DNA from: Bdellovibrionales bacterium
GTDB taxonomy: Bacteria > Bdellovibrionota > UBA1018 > CAIMNF01
DNA length: 60,482 nucleotides
Direction of reading: 5' to 3'
Assembly: GCA_947372355.1 (NCBI GenBank)
Contig: CANBTI010000008.1
Location: forward strand, 1 to 60,482
The position numbers and the translations under genes were made by a program. This document shows positions 40,976 to 49,114 of this stretch, one piece after another (positions within the stretch are counted from its first letter, which is position 1; each line of letters starts with the position of its first letter). The notes under the pieces are model-generated. The model saw nothing but the letters and a program-made list of their open reading frames with translations, was not told the DNA's origin and searched no databases.

Positions 40976-41824
40976 ATGGGATTAAGAATAAATACAAATG
41001 TTCCGTCATTAGTTGCTCAACGTAACTTACGTGGTACTAGACAAAATCTCGATCGCACTCTTGAAAGATTAAGTTCTGGATCAAGAATCAATCACGCTGG
41101 TGATGATGCCGCGGGATTAGCAATCTCAGAAAATTTTAGAGCACAAATCCGCGGTTTAGGCCAAGCGGAAAGAAATGCACAAGATGGTATCTCCCTCATT
41201 CAAGTAGCAGAGGGTGGATTAGTCGAAATTGGAAACATCTTAATCAGAATGCGCGAACTTGGAGTTCAAGCATCATCTGATACTGTCGGAACTAAAGAAC
41301 GCAAATTTCTAGATACAGAATTTCAACTTCTCACTGAAGAAATTGATCGGATCGCCAATTCAATCGAATTTAATGGAAATCCTCTCCTCAACGGAACTGG
41401 AAATACATTTGAAGTGCAAATTGGTACCAAAAACAATCCATTAGTAGATCGAATCAAGCTTTTTGATCCATACGTTTCAAATGTAAATGTAGTTTCACTT
41501 GGATTGAATTTGGCAAGTGTTGCAGAAAAGAACACTGCACAGAACAGTCTTGCAGCTCTTGATCAAGCATTGAATAGTACCACTTCCATTCGTGCTGAAT
41601 TCGGTGCAATGCAAAACCGTCTTCAATCAGTCATCAACAACTTACAAGTGAATAAAGAAAATATGATGGCAGCCAACTCACGGATTCGTGATGCGGATCT
41701 TGCCGAAGAAACTTCAGAATTAACTAAGAGCCAAATCTTGCAACAAGCAGGAGTGTCGGTGTTAGCGCAAGCAAATCAATCGATGAAAAATGTTCTTGGA
41801 TTACTTGGTGGAGGCCAAGGGTAA
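40976..41824 (+). CDS. Flagellin 1
   Basis: 282 residues. D0/D1 domains at both ends: GLRINTNVPSLVAQRNL at the start, then LERLSSGSRINHAGDDAAGLAISE, and AANSRIRDADLAEET plus ILQQAGVSVLAQAN at the end. The central D2/D3 part is short, so the filament subunit is minimal. I start at the ATG 40976, 12 bases after an in-frame ATG, because GGAGGAAGG then lies directly before it and the N-terminus aligns with the other two copies. More diverged than copies 2 and 3. First of three tandem flagellins. Confidence 0.95.
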   Translation: MGLRINTNVPSLVAQRNLRGTRQNLDRTLERLSSGSRINHAGDDAAGLAISENFRAQIRGLGQAERNAQDGISLIQVAEGGLVEIGNILIRMRELGVQASSDTVGTKERKFLDTEFQLLTEEIDRIANSIEFNGNPLLNGTGNTFEVQIGTKNNPLVDRIKLFDPYVSNVNVVSLGLNLASVAEKNTAQNSLAALDQALNSTTSIRAEFGAMQNRLQSVINNLQVNKENMMAANSRIRDADLAEETSELTKSQILQQAGVSVLAQANQSMKNVLGLLGGGQG

Positions 41825-41867
41825 CAAATTTTAACCTAGACGATGGCGTTGCAGCCTTGTCTGTTTC

Positions 41868-41938
41868 CTGGATCGAATGATCCCTACATGTGAACAAGAG
41901 GAACTTGGAATCATGTAGGGGTCGCTCGAAGAATCCAG
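41868..41938 (+). ncRNA. Extended stem-loop between flagellins 1 and 2
   Basis: Nested complementary segments: CTGGAT with ATCCAG, CGA with TCG, and GATCCCTACATG with CATGTAGGGGTC (12 bp). The apex is CAAG-AGGAA-CTTG, which puts a GAGGAA/SD-like sequence in the loop. No clear U-tract follows, so this may be a structured leader, a processing site or a small RNA rather than a simple terminator. I call it a candidate only. Confidence 0.4.
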
Positions 41939-41992
41939 AGTAGTAAAAAAAGTTTTTAGTCCCAAACCTTTGGTGAGGGCAATTTAAAAAAT

Positions 41993-42005
41993 CGGCAGGA
42001 TGCCG
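41993..42005 (+). promoter_or_regulatory. GGA-loop hairpin ahead of flagellin 2
   Basis: CGGCA-GGA-TGCCG, a 5-bp stem with GGA as loop. It corresponds in position and sequence to the element at 42920-42933 before flagellin 3. The right arm also matches the GCCG core of sigma-28 -10 elements, but with a poorly spaced -35. Confidence 0.45.
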
Positions 42006-42053
42006 GCCGCGAGTCATGGTCACTCGACGGGTTATTATGGAGGATTCTTTTTT

Positions 42054-42065
42054 ATGAGCGGATAA
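42054..42065 (+). other. Four-codon upstream ORF before flagellin 2
   Basis: ATG AGC GGA TAA, preceded nine bases upstream by GGAGGA (42039-42044). It stops four bases before the flagellin 2 ATG, which has no good ribosome-binding site of its own, so flagellin 2 may be translated by coupling or re-initiation. Confidence 0.45.
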
Positions 42066-42069
42066 TTTT

Positions 42070-42903
42070 ATGGGATTAAGAGTAAATACAAATATTTCGA
42101 GTTTAATGGCCCAACGTAGTTTGGGTACCACGAAACAAAACCTAGATAAACACTTACAACGTTTATCCAGTGGGAGTCGAATCAATAGTGCTGGCGACGA
42201 TGCCGCAGGACTAGCGATCTCTGAAAACTTACGCGCGCAAATCCGAGGCTTTAAACAAGCTAAAAGAAATGCTCAAGATGGGATCTCTCTCATCCAAGTA
42301 AGTGAAGGCGGACTCAATGAAGTTTCAAACATTCTAGTGCGACTTCGTGAATTATCGATCCAATCTGCTTCAGATACGATCGGTGACCGCGAAAGAAGCT
42401 TTACTGACCGAGAATTTCAAGCGTTGAAATCAGAAATGGATCGCATTGCAGCGTCCACTTCCTTCAACGGAACTCCTTTGCTCAATGGGCAAGCGGGGAT
42501 CTTTGAAATCCAAGTGGGAACAGGAAATAATCCACTCACTGACCGCGTAACTTACGATGGTCAAGGAGCAGATGTAACCCTGCAATCGCTCGGCATGGTC
42601 GGAGAAAGTGTTGCAACAAAACAAGGTTCACAACTCTCATTGGGAGTGATTGATGGTGCACTTAACCATGTAAACCAAATTCGTGCTGATCTTGGAGCTA
42701 TGCAAAATAGACTTCAATCTACGATCAACAATTTGGGAGTGAACGAAGAAAATTTAGCTGCGGCAAATAGCCGCATTCGAGACGCTGACCTCGCTGAGGA
42801 AGTGTCGGAGATGACTAAAAACAATATTCTAATGCAGGCAGGAATTTCAGTGTTGGGACAAGCGAATAATTCGATTCAATCAACACTAAAACTTTTGAAC
42901 TAG
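42070..42903 (+). CDS. Flagellin 2
   Basis: 277 residues with the same minimal layout as copies 1 and 3. N-terminus GLRVNTNISSLMAQRSL; LQRLSSGSRINSAGDDAAGLAISENL; C-terminus AANSRIRDADLAEEVSEMTKNNILMQAGISVLGQANNS. Very similar to flagellin 3 over the ends, with differences in the central ~60 residues. Its start has only weak Shine-Dalgarno potential (see the upstream ORF). Confidence 0.95.
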   Translation: MGLRVNTNISSLMAQRSLGTTKQNLDKHLQRLSSGSRINSAGDDAAGLAISENLRAQIRGFKQAKRNAQDGISLIQVSEGGLNEVSNILVRLRELSIQSASDTIGDRERSFTDREFQALKSEMDRIAASTSFNGTPLLNGQAGIFEIQVGTGNNPLTDRVTYDGQGADVTLQSLGMVGESVATKQGSQLSLGVIDGALNHVNQIRADLGAMQNRLQSTINNLGVNEENLAAANSRIRDADLAEEVSEMTKNNILMQAGISVLGQANNSIQSTLKLLN

Positions 42904-42909
42904 TTAGAT

Positions 42910-42937
42910 TAAACCAAATCGGCATGGATGCCGTGAG
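42910..42937 (+). promoter_or_regulatory. Sigma-28-like element with overlapping hairpin ahead of flagellin 3
   Basis: TAAACCAA, 12 bases, GCCGTGAG, the same spacing as at flagellin 1. The hairpin CGGCA-TGGA-TGCCG lies at 42920-42933 and overlaps the -10 element. Its left arm read backwards is GCCGATTT, another sigma-28-like -10 core. Confidence 0.5.
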
Positions 42938-42981
42938 CTTATGAAGGATCAGACGCTCTTGTTTACCGGAGGAACATTAAT

Positions 42982-42996
42982 ATGAATGGAGGCTAG
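42982..42996 (+). other. Five-codon upstream ORF before flagellin 3
   Basis: ATG AAT GGA GGC TAG with GGAGGA eight bases upstream (42968-42973). It ends two bases before the flagellin 3 ATG, and its own GGAGG serves as the flagellin ribosome-binding site. Confidence 0.4.
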
Positions 42997-42998
42997 AT

Positions 42999-43832
42999 AT
43001 GGGATTAAGAATAAATACCAACGTTGCTTCGCTTGCTGCGATGAGAACGTTGAATAATACAAAAAATAGTTTGGATGGAAGCCTAGAGCGACTATCCAGT
43101 GGATCAAGAATCAATCGAGCTGGAGACGATGCCGCTGGGCTCGCCATTTCGGAAAACCTGAAAGCTTCGATTCGAGGCTACAGACAGGCAAAACGAAATG
43201 CTCAAGACGGGATTTCACTCATCCAAGTCACAGAGGGCGGATTGAATGAAGTTTCAAACATGATCGTTCGTTTAAGAGAGTTGGCGATCCAAGCAGCTTC
43301 TGACACGATCGGTGACAAGGAGAGAAGTTTTACTGACCGAGAATTTCAAGCGCTGAAATCAGAAATGCAGCGAATTGCAGACTCTACCAGTTTCAATGGC
43401 ACTGAAGTGCTCAACGGAAGTGCGGGGATCTTTGAAATTCAGGTTGGGATTCACAACAATCCGATGTCAGATCGTGTGGTTTACAATGCGGAAAGTTCCA
43501 ACGTCTCTCTTGAGCGATTGGGATTGGTGGGAGAAAGTGTTTCAACAAAAATTGGAGCACAAACCTCACTCGCATCACTCGACAATGCTCTTTATCGCGT
43601 GAATAGTGTTCGCGCTGATCTCGGAGCCATGCAAAACCGATTGCAATCGACCATTAACTCCCTTGCAATCAGTGATGAAAACTTATCAGCAGCCAATTCA
43701 CGCATTCGTGATGCGGATCTTGCTCAGGAAGTTTCAGAAATGACTAAGAATAATATCTTGATGCAAGCGGGTATCTCGGTTCTTGGACAAGCAAATAATC
43801 AATCTCAAATGGCTCTCAAGCTTCTGGGATAA
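42999..43832 (+). CDS. Flagellin 3
   Basis: 277 residues, third tandem copy. N-terminus GLRINTNVASLAAMRTL, LERLSSGSRINRAGDDAAGLAISENL, C-terminus AANSRIRDADLAQEVSEMTKNNILMQAGISVLGQANN. Slight differences from copy 2 in the centre could make filament segments with different properties. A clear terminator follows. Confidence 0.95.
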   Translation: MGLRINTNVASLAAMRTLNNTKNSLDGSLERLSSGSRINRAGDDAAGLAISENLKASIRGYRQAKRNAQDGISLIQVTEGGLNEVSNMIVRLRELAIQAASDTIGDKERSFTDREFQALKSEMQRIADSTSFNGTEVLNGSAGIFEIQVGIHNNPMSDRVVYNAESSNVSLERLGLVGESVSTKIGAQTSLASLDNALYRVNSVRADLGAMQNRLQSTINSLAISDENLSAANSRIRDADLAQEVSEMTKNNILMQAGISVLGQANNQSQMALKLLG

Positions 43833-43862
43833 AATTAGATCTATATTCGAAAATAAGCTAAA

Positions 43863-43919
43863 ATTCAGGGCCGGGAGAGTGACAAGGATGAGCACTCTCC
43901 CACCAGCCTGAATATTTTT
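43863..43919 (+). terminator. Intrinsic terminator after the flagellin genes
   Basis: Two stacked stems, ATTCAGG/CCTGAAT and GGGAGAGTG/CACTCTCCC, around an 11-base loop and followed by TATTTTTA. Confidence 0.8.
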
Positions 43920-43932
43920 AGGAGAAGCACTC

Positions 43933-44805
43933 ATGAATACAAAACCAAAAGTTTTAATTGTAGGTGGCAATGGATTTGTTGGTTCATCTCTTACAAAAGC
44001 ATTCGTAAAAAACTTTGAAGTGTTCAGCACCTATCACCGCTCTTACTCACCCATCAAAGGGGCACACTATCTTCCCCTCCCACAACTTTCAGAAAAGGAT
44101 CGCTGCGATCGTTTGATCACCTCAGTTAAACCTGATGTCGTCATCTACTGCCTTGGCTCAAATAATGAACTTGAAGCCGAAAAAGACGCAAAAGCCACCC
44201 AAAACATTCACACCAGTGGAATCACCCACCTCATGCATTCGGCAGAAATGTCTAAGGCAAAATTTATCTATATCTCATCAGATTGCGTGTTTTCTGGAAT
44301 CGATGGAAACTTCGGAGAATCGGATTCCACCATTCCTGCATCCCAACTTGGCAAAGCAAAAGTTGGGGCAGAGAACATGCTCAAAACTAGATCTCTCAAT
44401 TATTTGATCATTCGTTGTGCTCCGCTATTAGGCAGGGGAACCTTGGATCATCCATCGTGGTTAGATAAGATCAGAGAAAAAATATTTCATGCAAAAAAAG
44501 TAACCATGCTTTCTCGCATGATTCAAAACCCTGTTCACGTTTCATTTTTGGCTGAAGTGTTAGAAAAGGCGATCGAAAAAGACCTCAGAAACAGGATTCT
44601 TCATGTGGGCGGACTCACCAAAATCTCTTCCTATGATTTAGCAAAAAAATTCATGAAGCAAATAGGACTACCTGCCGAGTTTATCGAATGCAGTGATTCA
44701 AACTTGATTTCAAGTCCGATAGATTACTCTTTGAATTTTACAGAAACATTATCTTTAGTCGAGGCTAAGCCCTTGCTCCTGGAGCAAAGCTTTAATCTGT
44801 TCTAG
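43933..44805 (+). CDS. RmlD-like SDR (dTDP-4-dehydrorhamnose reductase family)
   Basis: 290 residues behind an AGGAGA ribosome-binding site. VLIVGGNGFVGSSLTKAF is the nucleotide-binding motif; ISSDCVFSG is typical of RmlD-type reductases. At the catalytic position of the family's YGxxK the protein reads LGKAK, so the usual Tyr is Leu. Either activity is altered or the motif is shifted. Position right after the flagellins suggests a sugar for flagellin glycosylation (inference). Ends inside a convergent gene (51-base overlap). Confidence 0.72.
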   Translation: MNTKPKVLIVGGNGFVGSSLTKAFVKNFEVFSTYHRSYSPIKGAHYLPLPQLSEKDRCDRLITSVKPDVVIYCLGSNNELEAEKDAKATQNIHTSGITHLMHSAEMSKAKFIYISSDCVFSGIDGNFGESDSTIPASQLGKAKVGAENMLKTRSLNYLIIRCAPLLGRGTLDHPSWLDKIREKIFHAKKVTMLSRMIQNPVHVSFLAEVLEKAIEKDLRNRILHVGGLTKISSYDLAKKFMKQIGLPAEFIECSDSNLISSPIDYSLNFTETLSLVEAKPLLLEQSFNLF

Positions 44806-45360
44806 TAAAATCTTTTGATTGGGTTTTACCTTTTTTTGCTCTCTTGAAGAGCGAACAAATTCTGAGAAAAAATGTTTAGCTACTTGATCGCTTTCAACAC
44901 TTTCAGAGCGATAAGTCCATCGAATGGCCCCAAAAGCACCCATTTGAGCTAAAATTTCATCCGCTTGCGGAATGATCAAATCTGTTTTGGTATTGATGTT
45001 CGCACTCACATGTTGATCATATGAAAATTGAATCACGCCGTGGGCAGTGTTCGCGATAATGAGCTTGATCCCATTACGATAGAGCATAAAATCCGCTGCA
45101 CCTTGAGTGAGATTAAAAATTTTAATTTCTGAGAATTTTTTTCCAGCATCTGAAAAAGAATTAAAAGCGCGCACATATTCTTGAAAATAAGCACGAAGAT
45201 CAGTTAAACAATCAACCGTACTTTCTTCAATAGCTTGCTCAGGAGCCGCTGTTTTATTTAATTGATAAAGGGCTTCTGCCTCGGGTGAAATTTCAACACG
45301 GGTTAAATCGTGTATCCAACCTGAGGAATCTGAAATGTGAATAGAGTCCTTATTTTTCAT
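44755..45360 (-). CDS. Conserved-looking protein of unknown function
   Basis: 201 residues without signal peptide or membrane helix; the ATG at 45360 is preferred over a TTG two codons upstream. It has acidic, helical N- and C-terminal parts and a central beta-rich region (IKIFNLTQGAADFMLYRNGIKLI...). The C-terminal ~30 residues are Lys-rich and form a probable helix. No family recognised. Overlaps the convergent SDR gene by 51 bases. Confidence 0.6.
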   Translation of the reverse strand: MKNKDSIHISDSSGWIHDLTRVEISPEAEALYQLNKTAAPEQAIEESTVDCLTDLRAYFQEYVRAFNSFSDAGKKFSEIKIFNLTQGAADFMLYRNGIKLIIANTAHGVIQFSYDQHVSANINTKTDLIIPQADEILAQMGAFGAIRWTYRSESVESDQVAKHFFSEFVRSSREQKKVKPNQKILLEQIKALLQEQGLSLD

Positions 45361-45423
45361 ACGCAATTTAAGTTTAGGGAGAGTTAATGTGGAATGTCAA
45401 TTTATTTTCATGAGATGAAAAAT

Positions 45424-45590
45424 AGCTTAGGTACCAGTACGGACATTGGAGCCCCAGAGTAAAGTTACGTGGGCGCCGTATGCTCACTTTAGGCTTCCTA
45501 CTCGAGGTAGGCATGCTCACCATGAGACAGGCACAGCCCCCTGGGTCAATGCTTGTCGGGTCCAGATGTGTATTGCACTGAACCTAAGCT
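45424..45590 (-). ncRNA. ssrS: 6S RNA
   Basis: A ~167-nt minus-strand RNA. Its ends form a perfect closing stem (AGCTTAGGT with ACCTAAGCT). The middle contains GGTGAGCATGCC, a hairpin, AGGAAGCCTAAA and GTGAGCATACGGCG. These match the E. coli 6S central bubble (GGTGAGCATGCTCGG...AGAAGCCTTAAAA). CCCAGGGGGCT on the 5' side and TCTGGGGCTCC on the 3' side build the second stem. 6S RNA mimics an open promoter and sequesters sigma-70 RNA polymerase in stationary phase. It lies in the 369-base gap between two genes and has its own promoter. Confidence 0.85.
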
Positions 45591-45596
45591 TTATTT

Positions 45597-45625
45597 AGTA
45601 TATCAAAAACACTTAATCGCCGCAA
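45597..45625 (-). promoter_or_regulatory. Promoter of 6S RNA
   Basis: On the minus strand TTGCGG, 17 bases, TATACT. The +1 expected six bases later is exactly the first base of the 6S closing stem (45590). Confidence 0.7.
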
Positions 45626-45734
45626 TAAACTTTTTATATAAAATGTATGTAATAAGTTGTTTTTTGCTCATCTCAACCAGAACCAAACATTAGGGTTTAC
45701 ACGGCGTTAAATTCCTGACAATATTGTTTTACGC

Positions 45735-46643
45735 ATGTCGGAAAAACATATGGCGAAAAAAATATTAGTAGCAGACGACAGTCTTACGATACAGAAAGTC
45801 ATTCGTTTGGCGCTCTCAGGGGATGGCTATGAAATTCATACCGTTTCTGATGGGAAGGAAGCCCTTGAACAGGCTTCTCTTTTTCGCCCAGATATATTCA
45901 TTATCGATGTATCCCTTCCACTTTTTGATGCCTATCAGGTTCGTGAACACCTCATCAACAAGCCAGACCTTAAAAACATTCCTGTAATTTTGATGTCTAG
46001 TGCATTTGAAAAAGTAGATGAAACACGCAGTAAGCTCTTGGGCTTTGCTGGTCACTTAATCAAACCTTTCGATCCATCTCATTTACGATCAATTTTATTA
46101 TCCGTATCCAACCTCACTCCTGCAAATGATCCAGTCATGGCTACGATCAATACTCCTTTTACTGATAAAGATTACAGTCATGATTCTTTAGGACTCAATC
46201 TTCCGCCACTACAAAGCAGTCAGCACCAATCTTACCAAGACGATATGCAATCTCTCACTAAAAACACTTTCGAACTTAGCGGACTTGATCAACAAGAGTG
46301 GGGAATGATTGAACCAGGATTGGCTGATGATCATAAAACCAATACCTCTGAAGTGAGTGGATTTGAAATGGAACCCATCGCCCACGAAAACGTATCTTAT
46401 TCGGACGGTTTTTCTGATTCTTCAAGTTCTAATGCATCTCCTCATCAATTCACGATTAGTTCACACGAATTAGAAGCCATGATTAAAATGGAAGTGGCTA
46501 AAACCTTAGAACAGATGCACGGCTCCATTCAAGAGCGCATCCAGCAAGAAGTGTTTTTATTCAATCAGCAACAACTTCCAGCACTTGCTGAAAAATTGCT
46601 CAAAGAAGAAATCCACAAACTTCTTTCTGAACCACCAGTATGA
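45735..46643 (+). CDS. Response regulator with long linker and amphipathic C-terminal tail
   Basis: 302 residues. The REC domain (residues ~8-125) has the acidic pair DD, the phospho-acceptor Asp in FIIDVSLP, Ser/Thr in LMSSA and Lys in HLIKPF. Residues ~130-235 are a disordered linker rich in Ser, Asp and Gln. The last ~60 residues are helices ending LPALAEKLLKEEIHKL, resembling the C-termini of some delta-proteobacterial response regulators and of polar organiser proteins such as PopZ. There is no DNA-binding domain, so it probably acts by protein contacts. ATG at 45735 or 45750. Overlaps rph by four bases. Confidence 0.8.
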   Translation: MSEKHMAKKILVADDSLTIQKVIRLALSGDGYEIHTVSDGKEALEQASLFRPDIFIIDVSLPLFDAYQVREHLINKPDLKNIPVILMSSAFEKVDETRSKLLGFAGHLIKPFDPSHLRSILLSVSNLTPANDPVMATINTPFTDKDYSHDSLGLNLPPLQSSQHQSYQDDMQSLTKNTFELSGLDQQEWGMIEPGLADDHKTNTSEVSGFEMEPIAHENVSYSDGFSDSSSSNASPHQFTISSHELEAMIKMEVAKTLEQMHGSIQERIQQEVFLFNQQQLPALAEKLLKEEIHKLLSEPPV

Positions 46644-47392
46644 TTAGAACCAATCGAACATCACTCGAGCCCCGTCCATGCATCGTTGAAATCAATGTTT
46701 CCAAATATGCCGAAGGATCTTGCATGATCAGCACGGGCGAAACTAAAGTATTTTGTACAGCAAGCATCGACGAAAACATTCCTTCTTGGATGAAGGAAAA
46801 AAACCGTCAAGCAGAGAAAAATGGTGAACCCAAAGCAGGTTGGATCACCGCTGAATATTCCATGCTTCCACGCGCTACCCATACACGCAATAAACGTGAT
46901 CGTGAAAAAGTTTCAGGCCGTACCCAAGAAATTCAACGTCTGATTGGTCGCTCACTTCGCGCTATGATAAATTTAGAAAAGCTCGGCGAACGCCAAATCA
47001 TCGTAGATTGTGATGTAATACAAGCCGATGGCGGTACACGCACGGCATCCATCACCGGAGCTTGCATTGCCGTAGGGCTAGCGATTTCAAAATTAGTAAA
47101 AGAAGGCAAAGTAAAGCCCGATGTTTTCATTGATACCGTTCAAGCCATCAGCGTTGGAATGATCGATGGTGAAGCCATGGTTGATCTTGATTACAATGAA
47201 GATTCTGCCTGTGATGTAGATATGAATTTTGTTCGCACTGGAAAAGGCTTATTTGTTGAAATTCAAGGCACCGGAGAAAAACGGGCCTTCAGTGAAGCGG
47301 ATATGAAAAAAATGATGGATGGTGCACTCGTCGGACTCACCAAACTTCATCAAAAACAATTAGAAATCTTAAGCGCACACTTACCACTATGA
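46640..47392 (+). CDS. rph: Ribonuclease PH
   Basis: 250 residues. Phosphorolytic 3'-5' exonuclease that trims tRNA 3' ends. Visible: SCMISTGETKVFC and PRATHTRNKRDREKVSGRTQEIQRLIGRSLR, the hexamer and active-site segments, then DCDVIQADGGTRTASITGA. Length is normal. Middle gene of the response regulator-rph-nadC unit with four-base overlaps at both ends. Confidence 0.95.
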   Translation: MIRTNRTSLEPRPCIVEINVSKYAEGSCMISTGETKVFCTASIDENIPSWMKEKNRQAEKNGEPKAGWITAEYSMLPRATHTRNKRDREKVSGRTQEIQRLIGRSLRAMINLEKLGERQIIVDCDVIQADGGTRTASITGACIAVGLAISKLVKEGKVKPDVFIDTVQAISVGMIDGEAMVDLDYNEDSACDVDMNFVRTGKGLFVEIQGTGEKRAFSEADMKKMMDGALVGLTKLHQKQLEILSAHLPL

Positions 47393-48258
47393 TTACTTTG
47401 GTTCATTCATGGAAAAAATTCTTATCCCTTGGCCTGGAAGAAGATTCGTTTTCATTTGATTGGACCGCTCGCGCTCTCCTCTCTGGAAACAAGGCACCAT
47501 CTGAAAAAACCATTACAGCTCGATTGATTTCTAAATCAAACGGAATTTGGGCAGCCGATGCTGGCCTAAAAGCACTTGAAATTTTAAGTGCTGAAATGGG
47601 AATGCCTCTACAGATTAAAACCTTTGTTCGTGATGGTGAAACGTTAGAAGTAAAAAAAACCATCTGTGAATGGACAGGTTCTGCCAGTAGCGTTCTTGTT
47701 TTCGAAAGAACCTTTATCAATCTAGCCGCTTATTGTGGCGGAATTGCTACCCAAACCAATGCCCTGGTAAAAAAATCTAATTCGGCTGGATTAAAAAATG
47801 CTCCTCGCATCACCGGCACTAGAAAAACATTGCCAGGATACCGTGAGTTAGCGATTCAAAGCACATTAATTGGTGGCGCTCACCCTCATCGCTTTAATTT
47901 AAGTGGCGGCCTTCTCCTGAAAGAAAATCACATTGCAGCCGCTGGCAGCATTGCAGCTGCAGTAGCAAATGCAAAATCAGTAGCCCCTCATTTACTCAAA
48001 ATTGAGATTGAAGTGAAAAACATTACCGAACTGAAGGAAGCAGTTTCTGCTGGTGCAGAAGTGATCATGCTTGATAATTTTTCACCAGATCAAGTTCGTG
48101 AAGCAGTGAAATTGAAACCATCAAATGTACTATTTGAAGTTTCCGGAGGAATCAACGAATCCAACATTGATCAATATTTGATTGAAGGTTTGGATGTGAT
48201 CTCTGTGGGCAGCATTACCCACTCTGTGAAATCGATTGATTTGTCATTATTGGTATAA
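47389..48258 (+). CDS. nadC: Nicotinate-nucleotide pyrophosphorylase (carboxylating)
   Basis: 289 residues; converts quinolinate and PRPP to nicotinate mononucleotide in NAD synthesis. Family motifs: ITGTRKTLPGYRELAIQ, GGAHPHRFNLSGGLLLKENHI and the C-terminal EVSGGINESNI and DVISVGSITHSV. Slight changes from the commonest GGxxNHR motif (HPHR) are noted. It is coupled to rph by overlap; nadA and nadB are not here. Confidence 0.92.
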   Translation: MITLVHSWKKFLSLGLEEDSFSFDWTARALLSGNKAPSEKTITARLISKSNGIWAADAGLKALEILSAEMGMPLQIKTFVRDGETLEVKKTICEWTGSASSVLVFERTFINLAAYCGGIATQTNALVKKSNSAGLKNAPRITGTRKTLPGYRELAIQSTLIGGAHPHRFNLSGGLLLKENHIAAAGSIAAAVANAKSVAPHLLKIEIEVKNITELKEAVSAGAEVIMLDNFSPDQVREAVKLKPSNVLFEVSGGINESNIDQYLIEGLDVISVGSITHSVKSIDLSLLV

Positions 48259-48261
48259 ACT

Positions 48262-48636
48262 TTATATTCTGCACATCACTAAAGCATCCATTACTTTGGC
48301 TTTAAGTTGATCAAACTCTGCATAACCAAGTTTTTCAACACAATTTTTTACTTCTGGCGTTAATTCTTTTCCATCCACTTTTCCATAAGGAAGAGTTGTA
48401 TAAAGATGTTCATACACTTTAGACATCTTGTTCAGCACACGAACCCCGTAACCAATGAGCATGGAATCAAGAGCATTTTCAAGCGCAGCAATAGGAGCAA
48501 CATCTAGTGATGAGTCGCAACTTAAAACACTCGCTTTAAAATGTTCTGTGGCAATGATCGCGCGATCGTAGCAATACTCATTAGCAAAAGCCTGATTTGA
48601 AACAAATAAAATACCGATCATTAATAGTTTTTTCAT
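48262..48636 (-). CDS. Small secreted four-Cys protein
   Basis: 124 residues with a signal peptide of about 18 residues ending in FANE. The mature part has four Cys (YCYD, LSCDS, NCVEK, VMCRI) that could make two disulfides and is otherwise helical. No family recognised. It lies one base after the next small secreted gene, so both form a two-gene unit. Confidence 0.65.
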   Translation of the reverse strand: MKKLLMIGILFVSNQAFANEYCYDRAIIATEHFKASVLSCDSSLDVAPIAALENALDSMLIGYGVRVLNKMSKVYEHLYTTLPYGKVDGKELTPEVKNCVEKLGYAEFDQLKAKVMDALVMCRI

Positions 48637-48637
48637 A

Positions 48638-49039
48638 TTATTCTCCTAAAAGTTCTGCGCAAGTCGCGATTTGTAAATAGTCATGTGTTTTATTCAAAAA
48701 ACGGAGTGAGAGTGGGAAAAAAGCTCCTTCAAAGTGGTCAGCAAAAGAACTTTTATTATTTTCTAAATTAATAACCGAGAGACCACAATAATCACCATTT
48801 GCTTCATTGAAACAGTTTTCACTTGCGGTAAAGTTTGATTCTTCTTTGTTTTTAGTGATTTGATAACCCCGCTTTTTAAGTACTTTCTTTATCCGATTGG
48901 TGAGGGAGGTACCCTGCATCTGATCAAAATCATACACAACACAACCCGAGCTGGTATTCGCTATGGCGGGAAATGAGAAATTCATGATCATCAGCACATA
49001 AATTAGAATAAATTTTTTAATCAATTTTGTTAAGTTCAT
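48638..49039 (-). CDS. Small secreted protein of unknown function
   Basis: 133 residues. The N-terminal Lys and hydrophobic stretch (residues ~10-27, ending PAIANT) are a probable signal peptide. Mature part has four Cys (GCVVYD, NCFN, YCGL, TCAELL) and a mixed alpha/beta pattern. First gene of a two-gene secreted unit. Confidence 0.62.
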   Translation of the reverse strand: MNLTKLIKKFILIYVLMIMNFSFPAIANTSSGCVVYDFDQMQGTSLTNRIKKVLKKRGYQITKNKEESNFTASENCFNEANGDYCGLSVINLENNKSSFADHFEGAFFPLSLRFLNKTHDYLQIATCAELLGE

Positions 49040-49114
49040 GAGGTACTTCTAGCCCAATCATTAGAAAAGTTAAAATGAACAATTTGCATTACTCGATGAA
49101 TCTCATTCATGCAT

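Noticed and set aside
45696-45724. TTTACA and CAATAT as a promoter of the response regulator
   Set aside because: The -35 is fair and the spacer is 17, but the -10 matches the consensus at only three positions.
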